Made by a program: the position numbers and the translations under genes | Assembly: GCA_937989565.1 (NCBI GenBank) | Contig: CALKRM010000023.1 | Span: 1-64,000, forward strand | Source of the DNA: an uncultured Candidatus Saccharibacteria bacterium | Lineage (GTDB): Bacteria > Patescibacteriota > Saccharimonadia > Saccharimonadales > Saccharimonadaceae | Direction of reading: 5' to 3' | Length of the DNA stretch: 64,000 bases | Notes under the pieces: model-generated | Seen by the model: the letters and a program-made list of their open reading frames with translations, nothing else | The model's database searches: none | Told to the model about the DNA's origin: nothing | Shown: one piece after another, positions 27,763-35,366 of the stretch | Numbering within the stretch: position 1 is the first letter of the stretch | Layout of the letters: each line of letters begins with the position of its first letter

Positions 27763-28665
27763 TTATCTTCTGGTCATTGAGGTTGGGGTCGGCAGAGTCG
27801 CCAGAAGAACTCCTTCGCGATCGAAGTTTTGCAGCAATCGATGTCGCATTTCAGAGGTAACAGACCACTGATCTGATGGCTGAGTTTTTCCGGCAATGAT
27901 CAATTCTGTTCCTCGTCCAGTAATATCACCAACGGAAACGAATTTAGGCGGATCGATAATTTTCTTTTGCCAAGCCTTTTCTTTAGCCAATTCTTGACCA
28001 GTAGCGTTAATGATGTCTGTAACTGCAGAAATGTCAGAACTTGGGTCGATATAAATGCTAAAGCGCGACATACTATAGCCCATAGTTTTGTTGATAACGT
28101 GCTGAATCGTGCCATTTGGAACATAATGAACATTACCCTCAGAATCTCGTATAACAGTAGTGCGAGTGCCGACTCTCTCGACGGTTCCAGCGGCTCCCAT
28201 TACGTCAACAACATCGCCAACACGATATTGATTTTCAGCAATGATAAAAATACCAGACAAGAAGTCCTTAACGAGTGATTGAGCGCCAAATCCTAATGCC
28301 ACACCGATTATGCCAGCACTAGCGAATAGCGGCGATAAATCAAATAGAAATAGCTTATTGGCGACAATTGCGGCGACATAGAAAATTATTATAATTTGCC
28401 AGAAACTTCGGGTTAATTGGATGAGAGTTTTTTCGCGCTTTTCTATGTCTTTACGGTGCCAGGAACGATGTTTAGCGGTGGAGCGTATAGAATAATGGAT
28501 AGTCCAAGATAATAAATATTTCCCCAGAAAATAAACAAAAACAGAGCCGATAATAATGCTGACAGTGTCGATAATGCGCTCACTAATTAACCAGCCAAGG
28601 TTATTGCCGTGCAGCCATTGACCTAACGTAGAAGAATCTAAAAACTGTTTTATAAGCTTATCCAT
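27763..28665 (-). CDS. mscS: MscS-family mechanosensitive channel
   Basis: A 300-residue protein with about three N-terminal spans, the pore helix and beta domain (ASAGIIGVALGFGAQSLVKDFLSG, then FIIAENQYRVGDVVDVMGAAG), and a C-terminal alpha/beta domain. It protects cells from osmotic downshock. ATG 28665 is chosen because a TATACT box (28675-28680, minus strand) is 9 nt upstream; the longer frame would cross the divergent promoter. Confidence 0.93.
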   Translation of the reverse strand: MDKLIKQFLDSSTLGQWLHGNNLGWLISERIIDTVSIIIGSVFVYFLGKYLLSWTIHYSIRSTAKHRSWHRKDIEKREKTLIQLTRSFWQIIIIFYVAAIVANKLFLFDLSPLFASAGIIGVALGFGAQSLVKDFLSGIFIIAENQYRVGDVVDVMGAAGTVERVGTRTTVIRDSEGNVHYVPNGTIQHVINKTMGYSMSRFSIYIDPSSDISAVTDIINATGQELAKEKAWQKKIIDPPKFVSVGDITGRGTELIIAGKTQPSDQWSVTSEMRHRLLQNFDREGVLLATLPTPTSMTRR

Positions 28666-28674
28666 TATTGATTT

Positions 28675-28682
28675 AGTATAAT
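28675..28682. promoter_or_regulatory. Shared divergent -10 element
   Basis: AGTATAAT reads TATAAT on the plus strand (28677-28682, 7 nt before trmB ATG 28690) and TATACT on the minus strand (28675-28680, 9 nt before mscS ATG 28665). The two promoters overlap almost completely, so they should compete for polymerase. Confidence 0.6.
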
Positions 28683-28689
28683 AGAAAAT

Positions 28690-29331
28690 ATGAGTTTTGT
28701 CGATCCGAATCAATTTATTATCACCAGAAAACGTAAGAAGTATAAATTCGCTTTATTCCACAATTCACCTCTATGTTTTGAGTTTGACGAGTGGATAGAA
28801 CGGGAAGTCGATTGTTTGGAAATCGGTGCTGGAACTGGACTATTCAGTGTGGAGCTTGCATTGCGCCATCCCGAAAAGACCTTTTTAGCAATTGACGTGA
28901 AAGGCGATCGGTTGCAGAAGGGCGCGAAAATTGCTGAGGAAAAAGGGCTGGAGAATGTGTTTTTTGTTCGAGTGCGGGCTGACCAAATAGACCAATTAGT
29001 GGAGCAGAATTCTTTGGAGCAAATTTGGGTAACATTTCCTGATCCGTTTCCGAGGAAACATAGCGCTGGGCGCCGCTTGACTCATCCTAATTTTTTGAAG
29101 AAGTATTCTTCATTGCTGGCACCGGACGGATCTTTATTAATCAAACACGACGATCACAATTTTTTCTGTTGGAGCTTGGAGCAATTGGTGGCAGAAAAGT
29201 GGCAAATTAAAGAGTTGAGTTTTGATCTTCATGAATCCGCGCTAAGTGACGAATATAAAATAATGACGACTTACGAACAAAGGTGGATTGGCGAAGGAAA
29301 AACTATTAATTTCGTAAGAGTTACGCGCTAA
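28690..29331 (+). CDS. trmB: tRNA (guanine-N7)-methyltransferase
   Basis: A 213-residue TrmB that makes m7G46 in tRNA. SAM site CLEIGAGTGLFSVELA, FLAIDVKGDRLQKGAKIAEE, and the diagnostic WVTFPDPFPRKHSAGRRLTHPNFL. Start codon 7 nt after TATAAT, no Shine-Dalgarno: leaderless. A MazG-like gene follows after 17 nt. Confidence 0.93.
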   Translation: MSFVDPNQFIITRKRKKYKFALFHNSPLCFEFDEWIEREVDCLEIGAGTGLFSVELALRHPEKTFLAIDVKGDRLQKGAKIAEEKGLENVFFVRVRADQIDQLVEQNSLEQIWVTFPDPFPRKHSAGRRLTHPNFLKKYSSLLAPDGSLLIKHDDHNFFCWSLEQLVAEKWQIKELSFDLHESALSDEYKIMTTYEQRWIGEGKTINFVRVTR

Positions 29332-29348
29332 TAAATGAAAGGAATATT

Positions 29349-29696
29349 ATGCAATTTAACGATTATTCGACTAAAGCAATTTCTACTTTAACAGATAAAG
29401 ATTCTCATAAATATGGTGATGTTGACGCGAGGTTGATGGCGCAGATATTGGGATTAAGTGGCGAATCTGGCGAAGTCATGGAGAAATTTAAGAAAATCCT
29501 ACGTGATAAAAATGGCGAGATTTCAGAGAATGATCGCGGCGCAATAATAAAAGAGCTCGGTGACGTGCTTTGGTATGTCAATTCTATAGCGCATTTGCTT
29601 GGTTGTAGTTTAGAGGAAGTGGCTCGCAGAAATAATGATAAACTGCTTAGCCGCCAGAGTCGAGGGAAGATTCACGGCAGCGGCGATGATCGCTAA
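29349..29696 (+). CDS. MazG-like nucleotide pyrophosphohydrolase
   Basis: A 115-residue protein with the MazG all-alpha NTP-PPase motif: GESGEVMEKFKK then KELGDVLWYVNSIA, giving the ExxE...ExxD metal-binding set. It probably cleaves non-canonical NTPs to NMP and PPi. AAAGGAAT precedes the ATG. Ends in a 4-nt convergent overlap with murC. A second, different MazG gene is at 44.9 kb. Confidence 0.85.
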   Translation: MQFNDYSTKAISTLTDKDSHKYGDVDARLMAQILGLSGESGEVMEKFKKILRDKNGEISENDRGAIIKELGDVLWYVNSIAHLLGCSLEEVARRNNDKLLSRQSRGKIHGSGDDR

Positions 29697-30943
29697 TTTT
29701 TAGCTAATTGCTCGCGAATCCATCCGTCGATTGTGCCAGCGCCCATGCACAGGACGAGCTTTCCAGAGTTCCTTGCCGCGGTTATTTCTTGCCATAAACT
29801 GTCATCTAATTCGGCGAAACGAACTTTTTCTTTGTCGATATTTTTGGCAAGTTGTTGTGGCGTCAAGGTTGGCAAATCTGGATTCTCCCTCGTTAAGTAA
29901 GTTGGCAGCCAGTAAATTTCATTGGCGTCACGGAAAATATCATTAGTGTATTGACCAATTATCTCGTGCTGGCGAACGTTTTGGTGTGGCTGATAAACCA
30001 GGACTACATCATTAGACAGCTCCTTAGCCATCTGTAGTGTCGCTTGAATTTCAACTGGGTGATGTCCATAGTCAGAATATAGATTTTCGGCGAGCTTTTC
30101 AAAACGTCGTCCTGATCCGGGGAAGGAGTTTATTGCTTGGTATATTTCTGACTCCTCTGTGTCCGCTCCCATATATTTCAAAGCTTCGATCACCAAAGTA
30201 GCATTTTTTCGGTTATGCTCGCCGGGTAGAGTGATATTTTTATTGGAATCGTGCAAGATTGTTAGATTTTTCTCATCAAATATGGCGGAATTTTCTTGCC
30301 ACGCGATAACTTTTTTAGATTTTTCGCCGAATTCACGGAAGGCGTCTAAGTAGGATTCTTTTGTTGGATATGTGTCTGGATGGTCGTAATCAACAGATGT
30401 GATAAGGCTAATTTCTGGAGAAAAATGCAAAAAGTTGCGGTCAAATTCATCACACTCGTATACGAAAAATTGGCTATTTTTATCAAATGTTCCGCTTGGT
30501 CCAAAACTTAAAGTTGAACCCACAGAATAACTGACAGGAATTTGCAATTGCTCCATTGTCCAGACTAGCATGCTTGTTGTTGTGGTTTTTCCGTGGGTGC
30601 CAGCGACCGCAATGAGCTTCAGGTTTTTATCGGCGATTATTTGCGCTAATAACTCGTCGCGCTTGCTGGTTTTTATGCCTAGTTTTCGCGCCAAGACTAA
30701 TTCTGGGTGATTTTCCGGTAAAGCAGCGGTGTAAATAAACCAGTCAAATGGTGATTTATCGTGCTCTGATTGCAAGAACGCGCCAGATTGGTCAAAAGAA
30801 ATAGGAATTCCGGCTGATTCTAATTCGTTTGTGATGAGACTTGGTGATCTGTCGGAGCCGCAAACACCATACCCGACCCCTAAGGCAATTCTGCTCAGCG
30901 GCCCGATGGCAACGCCGCCGATTCCTGAAAAATAAATTCGCAT
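29693..30943 (-). CDS. murC: UDP-N-acetylmuramate--L-alanine ligase (MurC/Mpl family)
   Basis: A 416-residue Mur ligase: N-terminal Rossmann-like UDP-binding domain (MRIYFSGIGGVAIGPLS), ATP loop AVAGTHGKTTTTSML, YECDEFDRNFL, and the LPGEHNRKNA motif before the C-terminal domain with DYGHHPVEI. It adds L-Ala to UDP-MurNAc in peptidoglycan synthesis; the recycling ligase Mpl cannot be fully excluded. TATAAT on the minus strand (30950-30955) ends 6 nt before the ATG. Confidence 0.9.
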   Translation of the reverse strand: MRIYFSGIGGVAIGPLSRIALGVGYGVCGSDRSPSLITNELESAGIPISFDQSGAFLQSEHDKSPFDWFIYTAALPENHPELVLARKLGIKTSKRDELLAQIIADKNLKLIAVAGTHGKTTTTSMLVWTMEQLQIPVSYSVGSTLSFGPSGTFDKNSQFFVYECDEFDRNFLHFSPEISLITSVDYDHPDTYPTKESYLDAFREFGEKSKKVIAWQENSAIFDEKNLTILHDSNKNITLPGEHNRKNATLVIEALKYMGADTEESEIYQAINSFPGSGRRFEKLAENLYSDYGHHPVEIQATLQMAKELSNDVVLVYQPHQNVRQHEIIGQYTNDIFRDANEIYWLPTYLTRENPDLPTLTPQQLAKNIDKEKVRFAELDDSLWQEITAARNSGKLVLCMGAGTIDGWIREQLAKN

Positions 30944-30949
30944 ACAAAT

Positions 30950-30955
30950 ATTATA
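30950..30955 (-). promoter_or_regulatory. Leaderless promoter of murC
   Basis: TATAAT read on the minus strand with exactly 6 nt to ATG 30943; no Shine-Dalgarno sequence can fit in between. Confidence 0.6.
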
Positions 30956-31027
30956 CCACCGCAGCGGTAGTAATATTCACGTCATTGGGATAATTTGCTA
31001 TACTAAAATCATAGAGAAGGTGGTGGG

Positions 31028-31693
31028 ATGGCTATAGATAAGAAGAAAACCAAGTTCAGAATTAAGCGACTCAGTCAGATTAAGACTTGGCAGTTGGTTA
31101 TTTTATTGATTATGTCTGGTTTTATTTCGGCAACTTTTTTGAGGCTGAACAATGTTGGTATGGTCGAGCGACGAGAATCTGTAGAGAATGCAGATAATGC
31201 TGGGGATATAGTCAATCTTCAGCAGCGACTATACGATTTGCAGCGTTATGTATCTACGCACATGAACGCTGATCCGGGGAAGATTGCGCTGGATCATACG
31301 TATAAACAAATGTATGACCGGAAGCTGAAAGAGTTTGAGGAAGAGATAAAAAATCAGTCTAACAATGACACTGTATCGAAAGTTAGGGCTGTCTGTGACG
31401 CCAGAGCACAGCAAGGCGGTTACGGCCGATTTACGACACAGGCGGATCCGAGATATATCAATTGTATTAACGAGGAGTGGGCGAAATATCCTGCCGCGAA
31501 AGCCACTAACTTGCAGTTTGAAGCGCCTTCAACTGAGCCGTATTATCACACTTTCGTCTCGCCGATATGGTCAGCTGATTACGCGGGGTGGTCTTTGCTA
31601 GTGACGATATTTATTGCCATGATTATCGTGATGAGGTTGGTTGTTCTGGGGATGTTAAAGTTGATGCTTAGGCGACGAAATAAGCTTTTTTAG
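31028..31693 (+). CDS. Two-span membrane protein of unknown function
   Basis: A 221-residue protein with a basic N-terminus, one span near residues 21-40, an extracytoplasmic middle of about 140 residues with two Cys, and a second span near 185-210 followed by a basic tail. GAAGGTGG precedes the ATG. No family recognised; the topology places the central domain outside the cell. Confidence 0.65.
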   Translation: MAIDKKKTKFRIKRLSQIKTWQLVILLIMSGFISATFLRLNNVGMVERRESVENADNAGDIVNLQQRLYDLQRYVSTHMNADPGKIALDHTYKQMYDRKLKEFEEEIKNQSNNDTVSKVRAVCDARAQQGGYGRFTTQADPRYINCINEEWAKYPAAKATNLQFEAPSTEPYYHTFVSPIWSADYAGWSLLVTIFIAMIIVMRLVVLGMLKLMLRRRNKLF

Positions 31694-31760
31694 CTTGACA
31701 GGGGTGATATAGAGATAGTAATCTATATAGGTATATCATTAATAGGAGGTATATAACCAA

Positions 31761-31967
31761 ATGGCTTATAAACATACCAACTCAAAGGGCATCACATATT
31801 ACTTGCACAAGACTGACGTAACTTTGCGCGGCGGCAAGACTCAAACTATTTACTTCTTTGCTAAGGTTGAGAAGAATGAAAAGGGTACACCATGTGATCT
31901 ACCAGAAGATCGTATTGTGAAAGAAAACCCACGCAACGGCTTTTTGACAATTTCTAAGAAAAAATAG
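31761..31967 (+). CDS. Small conserved-looking protein of unknown function
   Basis: A 68-residue basic protein starting MAYKHTNSKGITYYLHKTDV, without membrane segment, ending in KKK. A strong AGGAGG (near 31743-31749) precedes the ATG. TTGACA near 31695 with a TAATCT box 18 nt later suggests its own promoter, and a strong terminator follows. Compact basic proteins with this arrangement are often abundant, possibly nucleic-acid-binding; that is inference. Confidence 0.65.
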   Translation: MAYKHTNSKGITYYLHKTDVTLRGGKTQTIYFFAKVEKNEKGTPCDLPEDRIVKENPRNGFLTISKKK

Positions 31968-32028
31968 TCCTTTGCTTGCGCCATAAGCGTGTTTGGTGAT
32001 ATAGTATAACCAAACAAACAGGTGCCAT

Positions 32029-32060
32029 AACTCCTCTGTAAAAAGCAGAGGAGTTTTTTG
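32029..32060 (+). terminator. Intrinsic terminator
   Basis: AACTCCTCTG/CAGAGGAGTT, a perfect 10-bp stem with a 7-nt loop and T6. A TTGCGC-N18-TATAGT pair just upstream (about 31975-32005) could start a very short RNA ending here. Confidence 0.9.
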
Positions 32061-32104
32061 TATGAGTTGATTATTTGTGGATATTGTGATATAATAGCTA
32101 ATAT

Positions 32105-32596
32105 ATGAAGTCGAAGACGGTTGAAGTGTTGGAGCTTGCTAGACCAAACAGAGCGGGCATTATTGATGTTGTTGATTCGGACGGTAATGTTGTGCCGCTG
32201 GATTATTCAGGTGAAGATTTTGTTCCTGACGTGAATAGCTGTAGTGGTAAAGATTTTACAAAGAGAAATAGAACTATAGTTGAGATGTGTGATCTTTTCG
32301 GCAGGATTCGTAGTCGTGCTGGCTTTGCCGAATATCATAGAGGTCGTGGCAACTATGATTGAGCTCGTCGCATAGAAAGGAACAGGGGTAGTGATATTTC
32401 TGAAGTTGGCAGACTTGCTATAAATGCTTGTGAAGCATGTCCACTTAAGCTTGATTGTGAACTGTATGGTAAATTAGGGGAGGCTGTTCTAAGTGGTGTT
32501 TTGGATTATAAAAAAGTTCGCACAGCTACATCTCTGACTAAAGCAGGCAAGAAACGTCCGGGTTGGGATAAGGGTTGCATAGATAATGATGCGTAA
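32105..32596 (+). pseudogene. WhiB-like cysteine-motif protein interrupted by an in-frame TGA
   Basis: The frame from ATG 32105 runs 85 codons to TGA at 32360-32362, then stays open in the same frame for 77 further codons to TAA at 32594-32596. The second part contains NACEACPLKLDCELYGK, a C-x2-C-P-x4-C pattern as in WhiB-family Fe-S regulators; upstream Cys residues in the first part (NSCSG, EMCDLF) could supply the fourth ligand. Only part one would be made with the standard code. TGA is used as a normal stop elsewhere in the window. A TGA-TATAAT (32090-32095) lies 9 nt before the ATG. Best explained by a recent CGA-to-TGA or GGA-to-TGA mutation, or by readthrough. The WhiB link is based on the motif only. 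Confidence 0.6.
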
Positions 32597-32634
32597 AGAA
32601 AAAGCCCCCTTCTGAACGAAGAGGGATTTTTCTT
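32597..32634. terminator. Bidirectional hairpin terminator
   Basis: AAAAAGCCCCCTTC/GAAGAGGGATTTTT hairpin (one mismatch) directly after the TAA of the interrupted gene, A-rich on one side and T-rich on the other, so it can act in both directions. Confidence 0.75.
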
Positions 32635-32745
32635 GGTGACCCAAGTGCATCTACATTGGAACCGTATCTGTAGCGAGATTCTGAGCTGAAGACGCTTAAT
32701 AGAGGCGACCACCCCTTCAATAAAGATACCCACCGCCATTAAAGT
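32600..32745 (-). ncRNA. Candidate minus-strand small RNA
   Basis: On the minus strand a TATACT box near 32745-32750 is followed by about 140 nt with no convincing gene, containing a CTACA...TGTAG hairpin and a CTTGG-GTCA-CCAAG hairpin (32632-32645) and ending in the terminator hairpin at 32597-32634. Promoter plus structure plus terminator suggests a small RNA, but the -35 is weak. The remaining sequence up to 32900 shows no other feature. Confidence 0.3.
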
Positions 32746-32919
32746 ATATCGTAACAGAATGTGTTAATATCAATAAATTATCCTCTTGACTACTTTTACG
32801 TTGTCCAGCCTGATAAATTCATAAATCAGCACTAAATGTCGTGGTTGGGTTAGACTAAGATTGCCACAAAGGGCTAATCGAGGTCGCTTATTTAGGAGAT
32901 TGACGATATAATCAAAATA

Positions 32920-33882
32920 ATGAAGAAAAACTCTCAAGCACAGCTCCAGGGTATGTTACTCGGCTTAGCTATTGGCGACGCCCTCGGTGCTCCTATTGAA
33001 CACGGCTACACAAGTGATGAGATTGTCGCTCGTAAAGAAGAATTGCGTCATATGCACGATGAAGCACACTTTCCTCGTGGTGTCTGGACAGACGATACTT
33101 CTATGGCATTATGTTTAGCAGATAGCTTGCTAGAGTGTGGCGGCTATGATTCGTGGAACGTTATGGATAAGTATTGCAAATGGCAATCAGAGGGCTACCG
33201 TTCATATTTTGACTATGGCGAGGGTATTGGTATGCAGACGCTTATCATGCTGGATATGTACGCTAGCGGTTACGCTATTGTTCACAAAACGATGAATCGG
33301 AGCGATGGCGCTGGCAACGGTGTCGTGATGCGTCTTGCACCAGTCGTGATAGCCGCCTATGGAAAACGAGATATTCGTCAAGCGATACGGCTCGCTCAAG
33401 TTTCCGCTAGAGAAACGCATTACTCCTATGAGGCTGAAGCTGCTGCTGAAGTGTTTGCTGCTATACTACATAACGCTATCCATCTAAAAGACAAAACAGA
33501 TATTATAGATGTTAGTAAGTATAGTACCGGCGCACACTACGACCAGCTGCTGAACAAGCTAAAAGAGAGAGTTGAGACGGATAAGCTCAAAAACAAGCTA
33601 GGTTATGTCGTATACACCATCCAGATAGCTTTATGGGGTTTTATGAGCTATGACACATTTGAGGATGGAATGTTGGCGGTTATGTGTCTGGGCGGCGATG
33701 TCGATACAACTATGGCGGTGTACGGGCAATTAGCTGGTGCATACTATGGACTTGATGCAATACCGAACGAATGGCGGCGTGATGTTTATCAAGGGAATGA
33801 TATTATTGAACTAGCGGATAAACTAGCCGCAATGGACGATTGCCCTGTCCTGTATACACGGTTTGAGGAAGATGTAACTTAA
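32920..33882 (+). CDS. ADP-ribosylglycohydrolase (DraG-like)
   Basis: A 320-residue protein of the ADP-ribosylglycohydrolase family, which removes ADP-ribose from modified proteins or nucleic acids. Metal-site motifs are intact: LGLAIGDALGAPIEHG, VWTDDTSMALCLADSLL and the C-terminal GGDVDTTMAVYGQLAGAYYG. TATAAT (32907-32912) is 7 nt before the ATG. It leads a small accessory block; no partner ADP-ribosyltransferase is recognised beside it. Could act in nucleotide salvage, reversal of a toxin, or phage defence. Confidence 0.92.
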   Translation: MKKNSQAQLQGMLLGLAIGDALGAPIEHGYTSDEIVARKEELRHMHDEAHFPRGVWTDDTSMALCLADSLLECGGYDSWNVMDKYCKWQSEGYRSYFDYGEGIGMQTLIMLDMYASGYAIVHKTMNRSDGAGNGVVMRLAPVVIAAYGKRDIRQAIRLAQVSARETHYSYEAEAAAEVFAAILHNAIHLKDKTDIIDVSKYSTGAHYDQLLNKLKERVETDKLKNKLGYVVYTIQIALWGFMSYDTFEDGMLAVMCLGGDVDTTMAVYGQLAGAYYGLDAIPNEWRRDVYQGNDIIELADKLAAMDDCPVLYTRFEEDVT

Positions 33883-33907
33883 TACAAATCATGAGGAGAG
33901 TGACCAT

Positions 33908-34321
33908 ATGAACAAAACAACATTAGAAACCGCTCAGCAGCTGCTAGCCACAAAAGAGTTCAGCTACAAGGATATTAACCCAAGCGAAAGAGGAATATTC
34001 CTAGCGGCGCTTATTGAGAATGGTAAAGTCGCCAAAGAAGGAACTAACCACCACTCGAATATCCCCAAAGGAACGCTGATTAGCGAGTGGTATTTACGAC
34101 ATAAGCTAGGGCTGAGTGGAGCAATAAAGCACGACCTATACACCTCACTTGAGCTGTGGAAGTTAGATGATAAGCGATATCAAATTATCTATTATAAGCC
34201 CTTCGGTTTGGGGAATTATGTTGAAACAAAATCAGAATTCTATGACGATAAAGACTCTGCTCAGGCTCACCTTGACGAAGAATCTCGTAAGCTTGAAGCA
34301 GAGTTATCTCGCCTTGAGTGA
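33908..34321 (+). CDS. Hypothetical protein
   Basis: A 137-residue soluble protein, no membrane segment, rich in charged residues, ending in a helical EAELSRLE tail. GAGGAGAG precedes the ATG. It follows the ADP-ribosylglycohydrolase by 25 nt and is probably co-transcribed. No family recognised. Confidence 0.65.
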   Translation: MNKTTLETAQQLLATKEFSYKDINPSERGIFLAALIENGKVAKEGTNHHSNIPKGTLISEWYLRHKLGLSGAIKHDLYTSLELWKLDDKRYQIIYYKPFGLGNYVETKSEFYDDKDSAQAHLDEESRKLEAELSRLE

Positions 34322-34404
34322 TAAAACCTAGAATCATCTTTTGTCAAAGTAAGTCATGCTAGGTGCTGCTACTTTTTGTGCTTGGATTGTTGTATAATGA
34401 AACA

Positions 34405-34545
34405 GTCTAAGCCATTAATCATGCTCAAGTTTGAGTGCTTTATTTGCGCGGAAAGCCTTAAAAACGGCACCGTGCAAAACATTTAGGCTTTAGGGCTTGA
34501 GTGTGGATAAATGGCTTAGACACCTAGTACGGTGTCGTTTTTTTT
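34405..34545 (+). ncRNA. Highly structured RNA of unknown family
   Basis: TATAAT at 34393-34398 predicts a start at about 34405, exactly where a perfect 12-bp closing stem begins (34405-34416 with 34510-34521). Inside lies a second stem (34421-34429 with 34496-34504, two G-U pairs). Within it is an H-type pseudoknot: stem 34443-34451/34470-34478, whose loop segment AAAGCCT (34452-34458) pairs with AGGCTTT (34485-34491). A terminator (GACACC/GGTGTC then T8, 34519-34544) shares its first three bases with the closing stem, so the two compete. No ORF of note. It could be a free-standing RNA or a cis-acting element for the gene at 34576. SRP, tmRNA and RNase P hallmarks are not seen. Confidence 0.65.
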
Positions 34546-34546
34546 A
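34519..34546 (+). terminator. Terminator of the structured RNA
   Basis: GACACC-TAGTAC-GGTGTC followed by GTTTTTTTT. Its 5' arm overlaps the 3' end of the RNA's closing stem. Confidence 0.85.
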
Positions 34547-34575
34547 TTTGACACCAAAATAAAGAAAGGTGCTCA

Positions 34576-35094
34576 ATGCAATCAGCAATCGCATTTGGAA
34601 TATTTATTGCTATCGTAGGATATTTTATTACACGCTCCGAGGATAAGAAAAAGGAGGAGGAGCAGAAAAAGATAAATGATAGAATAAACGATTCAAGAAG
34701 TATGTTAAAAGATTCCATCGTTAAGCGAGCCGTGGCATTCAATGTCACGGACTATACAAACGAAGAGCTTGATTTTATATGTGATATAGTGCAAGCGTAT
34801 GGAGGAAGCGAAGGGTTATTAAAGGCAAAGCAAGAACTTGATACTGTTCCAGATAATAAAGTGGAGGGTTTCTTGGCGCAAATGGAAGTAGCTCATTTCA
34901 AACATTTGCTAGACAATCAAGAAAGACAACGAAAACGAGATGACGAAGAAGCGTGGCAAACAGTACTAAATGATTTTAAGAGGCTAAATCCTGCCCAACG
35001 CAAAAAACATCTAGCATATCTAAAGAAATATCATAGTGATGCATTGAGTCGTGAGCAACTACATATCCTTGCGTTGCTATGTCTTGGTGAATAA
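34576..35094 (+). CDS. Hypothetical protein with N-terminal membrane anchor
   Basis: A 172-residue protein: hydrophobic residues 4-19 (AIAFGIFIAIVGYFIT) as a membrane anchor, a strongly charged Lys/Glu linker (EDKKKEEEQKK), then a helical cytoplasmic region. GAAAGGTG precedes the ATG. It follows the structured RNA by 30 nt and may be controlled by it. No family recognised. Confidence 0.65.
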   Translation: MQSAIAFGIFIAIVGYFITRSEDKKKEEEQKKINDRINDSRSMLKDSIVKRAVAFNVTDYTNEELDFICDIVQAYGGSEGLLKAKQELDTVPDNKVEGFLAQMEVAHFKHLLDNQERQRKRDDEEAWQTVLNDFKRLNPAQRKKHLAYLKKYHSDALSREQLHILALLCLGE

Positions 35095-35210
35095 AATTTT
35101 ATTAAAGCTGCTACAGTGTAAACAATTGCTAATTCCTGCTGGATTCTGGGTTGATGAAAACGAAAATGTTTACACTCCTGAAATCAGCGTACTTTACAGA
35201 TTAGCTACAA

Positions 35211-35244
35211 ACAAAAAAGACCTTCCAGAAGCTGAAAAGTCTTT
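35211..35244 (-). terminator. Terminator downstream of tRNA-fMet
   Basis: Read on the minus strand: AAAGAC...GTCTTT followed by T5, starting just after the encoded CCA of the tRNA. Confidence 0.75.
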
Positions 35245-35246
35245 CT

Positions 35247-35323
35247 TGGTGGCGGGGGTAGGATTTGAACCTACGACCTTTTGGTTATGAGCCAAACGAG
35301 CTACCAGGCTGCTCTACCCCGCG
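35247..35323 (-). tRNA. Initiator tRNA-Met (CAT)
   Basis: A 77-nt cloverleaf. Initiator features: C1 opposite C72 (unpaired acceptor end), the D-arm GAGCAGCCTGGTAGCTC, anticodon loop CTCATAA, encoded ACCA end. The anticodon stem is TTTGG/CCAAA, so only two of the usual three consecutive G-C pairs are present (pair 29-41 is T-A). A protein-like reading of this tRNA (GFEPTTF) is spurious. Confidence 0.93.
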
Positions 35324-35366
35324 ATACATAATTATGATATCAGCTTAGCACAATAATTGCAATACC

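Noticed and set aside
32360..32362. Alternative genetic code (TGA as glycine) for the whole genome
   Set aside because: Other genes, such as aspS, grpE and the DsbA-neighbouring cluster, use TGA as a normal terminal stop, and no other conserved gene contains an in-frame TGA.
32506..32739. Minus-strand 77-codon ORF
   Set aside because: It crosses the terminator hairpin and the conserved-motif part of the interrupted gene; composition unlike a real protein. The region is better read as a possible RNA.
35051..35290. ORF ending in VAGVGFEPTTFWL
   Set aside because: The end is a known false translation across the antisense of a tRNA gene (here tRNA-fMet), and the start overlaps the real gene at 34576.
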